Positions 6,051-8,992 of a DNA stretch of 8,992 bases are shown in pieces. The stretch is taken from the NCBI GenBank assembly GCA_035290045.1, contig DATDVH010000002.1:1-8992 (forward strand), given 5' to 3'. A program made the position numbers and the translations under genes. Origin of the DNA: DATDVH01 sp035290045 (lineage in GTDB: Bacteria > Patescibacteriota > Microgenomatia > UBA1406 > HO2-37-13b). Numbering within the stretch: the stretch's first letter is position 1; every line of letters begins with the position of its first letter. Under the pieces are notes generated by a model, which did not search any database, had not been told where the DNA came from, and saw only the letters and a program-made list of their open reading frames with translations.

Positions 6051-8992
6051 ATGAGTGATCTTGCGGTATCTATTGAACACGCTGTCCCTTCATCTGGGAA
6101 ACAAGAAATTCAACATAACACTGTAGACCCGCGACGAGATACTACCAATCAACAATTCTATCAAACGATTATCAAAGAACAATACGAGTATTTCAAGCGG
6201 TATGGTAAAGGACAATTTTTGCAACTGCAAAGCACTCCGTCAACTCAACAGATACTTCCTGATGGAACACAGCTTTATGTGCCTGATAGAAAGAAATATT
6301 ATATACCTGAAAAAAAATTCCCTGTCCAGAGTTCTTCATACGAACAATCAGTACAGAAAAGTCTGCAAAACATGCAGGAATCTATGCGTCTCATTGACCG
6401 ACAAATAAAAAATCTCTGTGTAAAACTTTTTCCCGAATATCATGATTTTTTCAAACAAGTAGAACAAGTATTAGTTCAGTCCGCACAAACGCTCTCGTTT
6501 GATAGACCAGATGACATAAAGTTTTCTCTGAAGCACATTGTTTTACTGAACAGATATATTGCATTATCAGAACAAATTATCAAAAAAACTTCCGCGGCAG
6601 AAAATATTGATCAATCGCTCATAATTCAAAAAGTCAAATCAGCTTTTTCAAATAATCCTCTGATGAAAGAAGAAGAGGTTGATCAGGTGATTGATCAAGT
6701 GATAAAAAGCAGACATTCGGAAGAAGAGAAAAAACAAGAAGTTATAACGAAAAAAAATAATGAGATAGCAGGACAAATCAGAGAAGCGACAAGTGATTTA
6801 ACACAAATTCTCAACTGCATAGATATTCATAGTCCTAACTTTTTAAGAGTCCTTGAAGAAAATTCCCCTTTTTTCCTGTCGCTCTGGCTTTCCAAGTTGG
6901 ACAAAGATCTAAAAGATATTGATTTTGTCGGCATCAACAATACTATCAACGTATTAGGCAATCTTTTACAGCAACAAAATCAACAAATGTTTTCTTTTCA
7001 AGAAAAGGTTTTTAGTCAGATCAACGAAACGATTCAATCGCGACAATCAACACCACAAGAGGAAACAATTGATCATAATGAAGATTTCAATATAGACGAC
7101 TATATCTGGATTCCAAAAGAAAAATATTCTGAGATGATGTCTCGCTCGTCCCAATCGTATGAAGAAACACTTAGAAAACATTATAAAGATCATAATCTCA
7201 GCGGACTTGAATGGGAGCTTCAAAGAATGAGTCGACAAAAAACTTACTCTGAAATGATAAAACAACAAAAAGAAGAGCGCGAATATCAAGTACAGCCCGC
7301 TATGAAGCTTCATGAGAAAAAATCGCCTATCTCCTCATTTCGTGAATTTGACCATGAGCGTTTTGAAAATCAAACAAAAGGCGCTATTGAGACCATTGAT
7401 CAGTCTTTATCTCACGGCACTCTTTTTGTTAATAACCGAGTTGATCTTGGGAAAAACGGCTATCAGGCTCTGTCTGAATCGTATAAACCTGTGCCCGTCC
7501 CTGTTTTTTCAAAAGATCAGCAAATTGACTCAAAAACAAGCATTATTCATTTTCCTTGCGCTCAAGGCATTCATGTACAACTTCCTGTGCCGAGAAACTA
7601 CGAGTTGGTCAACATTGGTTTCTCCGCGCAAAAACATGTGTCTAACGATCTTCAAAAAGTCAGCGTCTCCGAAAATACAGTTGACCATACCTATACATTT
7701 ACTAATGTGCATGGCGAAGGATATGTCCACTATGCCATACGACAAAAAAGTCAACCAGACATGTGGTCGGATGAAGAACAGCAAAAGTACAAAAAAACTT
7801 TTGAAAGTTCTTTTGACCGACCTGATATTAAACAAATGATCCAAAAAGCAAAAACACTTAAAACCGTTGAGGAAAAAACAAATTTCATTTTGCAGGAATT
7901 AAGTCAAATGGACTTTATATACACTGAAAGGTCTAACTTATTAGATAATCTTTATCACGAAATAGGAAAAGACCGCTTTTACGCGTTGGTTGAAAATATA
8001 GGCATGGGTCGTTGTCAATTATTTTCGCAGACAGTCGGACACATTTTCAGACAAGTTGGCATTCCCTCGCGCATCATTGAAGGAGAGATATCCACACAAT
8101 ACGCTTTTAGCGCGGCTGGTCATGCAAAAGTAGAATATGCCGACGAGTCAGGCGCAGTCCACGAATTTGAAGCGACTGCGATCGTTTATGATAAATCTCA
8201 CCGACTAAAACAATCTACCCAAATAGATCAGGAAACGTTTACAAAGTTGGCGCAAAGAGCGGCTACAACAAATAACCCCGAAGAATTTCAGCAGACGTGC
8301 GCCGCAATTAAAACCATGATGATTGAAGAAACGCCATCGTTTGAGAGAAGAATAGCCGAACTTGACGAGTATGTCAATCGTTTCAACCAACAGATCGCCC
8401 AAGGGATTCAAACCGAAGACGACCTTTATAAACTGCAAAAGTTGGGATTAGAATATGACCGTTTTAGATTTGGATTTCAGGAAATAAAAACAACCGACAG
8501 CCGATATGATCTCTATGAACAATACCTGAAAATTCAACCGCTTGATCAATGTGAAAAATATATCTTCCAATCACTCACCTCTCAACTGCTCAACAACACC
8601 CTATCAGAAAACAATCTAATCAACATCACCGAACAATTGATGATGAATGACTATAATGGACGTTTAGGGACGGATGAAATTGACGCTTCTTTCCATCAGA
8701 AATATTTTGCGGCCACAGCATGGCAAATGTTAAAAAACACGTCAAAAGATACAACCATTCTCGCGCGCTCAGAATTTATATTAGAAAAAATAGCTGAGTT
8801 TGGAACGTTCATAACAAACTTTGTTGGAGCTGATCTTGAACAATTGATACCATTACTGCAAGCGGTGCAACCGAAAAACATAGAGTCTGCAAAAAAGTCA
8901 GCGGTATTGAGAATATTGCTTATTTCTGTCAACGCAACTCTTTCTGATAATCAAAAAATATTGTTGACTGAAAACGACCTAAAAAAGCGGCA
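6051..8992 (+). CDS. Very long transglutaminase-like protein, partial (C-terminus beyond right edge)
   Basis: The frame stays open for 980 codons from ATG 6051 to the window end. No signal peptide or membrane helix is visible. Residues 1-350 are polar and mostly helical, Gln-rich, with likely coiled-coil stretches. A segment at about 351-420 repeats the YSEM motif twice. A beta-rich region (about 498-566) and helices (about 570-650) precede a transglutaminase-like core: GRCQLFSQTVGHIFRQVGIP (653-672), SRIIEGE, then GHAKVEY (690-696) and VHEFEATA (703-710). Cys655, His691 and Glu707 line up with the Cys-His-Asp triad; the spacings (36 and 16 residues) fit the family, but the third residue is Glu and the usual Trp is His704. 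Residues 720-980 are again helical. The core could be a protease, a cross-linking enzyme or an inactive binding domain. The gene stands alone on the plus strand after L25. Confidence 0.85.
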   Translation, partial: MSDLAVSIEHAVPSSGKQEIQHNTVDPRRDTTNQQFYQTIIKEQYEYFKRYGKGQFLQLQSTPSTQQILPDGTQLYVPDRKKYYIPEKKFPVQSSSYEQSVQKSLQNMQESMRLIDRQIKNLCVKLFPEYHDFFKQVEQVLVQSAQTLSFDRPDDIKFSLKHIVLLNRYIALSEQIIKKTSAAENIDQSLIIQKVKSAFSNNPLMKEEEVDQVIDQVIKSRHSEEEKKQEVITKKNNEIAGQIREATSDLTQILNCIDIHSPNFLRVLEENSPFFLSLWLSKLDKDLKDIDFVGINNTINVLGNLLQQQNQQMFSFQEKVFSQINETIQSRQSTPQEETIDHNEDFNIDDYIWIPKEKYSEMMSRSSQSYEETLRKHYKDHNLSGLEWELQRMSRQKTYSEMIKQQKEEREYQVQPAMKLHEKKSPISSFREFDHERFENQTKGAIETIDQSLSHGTLFVNNRVDLGKNGYQALSESYKPVPVPVFSKDQQIDSKTSIIHFPCAQGIHVQLPVPRNYELVNIGFSAQKHVSNDLQKVSVSENTVDHTYTFTNVHGEGYVHYAIRQKSQPDMWSDEEQQKYKKTFESSFDRPDIKQMIQKAKTLKTVEEKTNFILQELSQMDFIYTERSNLLDNLYHEIGKDRFYALVENIGMGRCQLFSQTVGHIFRQVGIPSRIIEGEISTQYAFSAAGHAKVEYADESGAVHEFEATAIVYDKSHRLKQSTQIDQETFTKLAQRAATTNNPEEFQQTCAAIKTMMIEETPSFERRIAELDEYVNRFNQQIAQGIQTEDDLYKLQKLGLEYDRFRFGFQEIKTTDSRYDLYEQYLKIQPLDQCEKYIFQSLTSQLLNNTLSENNLINITEQLMMNDYNGRLGTDEIDASFHQKYFAATAWQMLKNTSKDTTILARSEFILEKIAEFGTFITNFVGADLEQLIPLLQAVQPKNIESAKKSAVLRILLISVNATLSDNQKILLTENDLKKR

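Noticed and set aside
7312..7839. A 175-codon plus-strand reading frame inside the transglutaminase-like gene
   Set aside because: It lies in another frame of the 980-codon open frame, shows no recognisable domain, and has no ribosome site. The long frame carries coherent beta, helical and transglutaminase-like segments across the same bases.
1..8992. Alternative genetic code in which UGA encodes glycine
   Set aside because: TGA ends the DUF4446 and nucleotidyltransferase genes just where these families normally end, and no long gene contains an in-frame TGA.

Overview
The window is AT-rich bacterial DNA, densely packed with short intergenic gaps. It most likely comes from a Candidate Phyla Radiation (Patescibacteria, probably Parcubacteria-like) genome. 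The inference rests on the gene content: DUF3048, DUF4446, DUF4012 and DUF5679 proteins, a short winged-helix regulator and a long two-domain L25, a combination common in that group. TGA works as a stop at the end of two recognisable families, so the standard bacterial code (11) fits and the UGA-glycine code does not. No mobile element, CRISPR array, tRNA or rRNA was seen.

Layout. (1) Positions 1-1798, minus strand: an apparent three-gene operon transcribed leftwards, DUF4446 membrane protein -> DUF3048 (YerB-like) membrane-anchored protein -> winged-helix regulator, which runs off the left edge. A near-consensus sigma70-type promoter (TTGACA - 17 nt - TAGAAT) sits immediately upstream. (2) Positions 1857-2343, plus strand: a small tail-anchored membrane protein, then a 47-residue zinc-ribbon protein (DUF5679) that carries the only strong Shine-Dalgarno sequence in the window. 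(3) Positions 2411-2926, minus strand: a HxGH nucleotidyltransferase, convergent with the zinc-ribbon gene. (4) Positions 2947-6011, plus strand: a 759-residue DUF4012 membrane protein overlapping by one base (TAATG) the gene for ribosomal protein L25/CTC. (5) Positions 6051-8992, plus strand: the first 980 residues of a very long protein with a transglutaminase-like core, open at the right edge.

The most interesting signal is regulatory. Several genes have no Shine-Dalgarno sequence, and their start codon lies at or a few bases beyond the transcription start predicted from a -10 box. The clearest case is the 20-bp gap between the nucleotidyltransferase and the DUF4012 gene. There the palindromic octamer ATTATAAT provides TATAAT on both strands, and each divergent ATG lies exactly 7 bases beyond its edge. 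This suggests one shared symmetric promoter producing two leaderless mRNAs. The most interesting protein is the long transglutaminase-like one: its Cys-His-(Asp) triad is spaced normally, but the Asp position is Glu, and the protein has no visible secretion signal.
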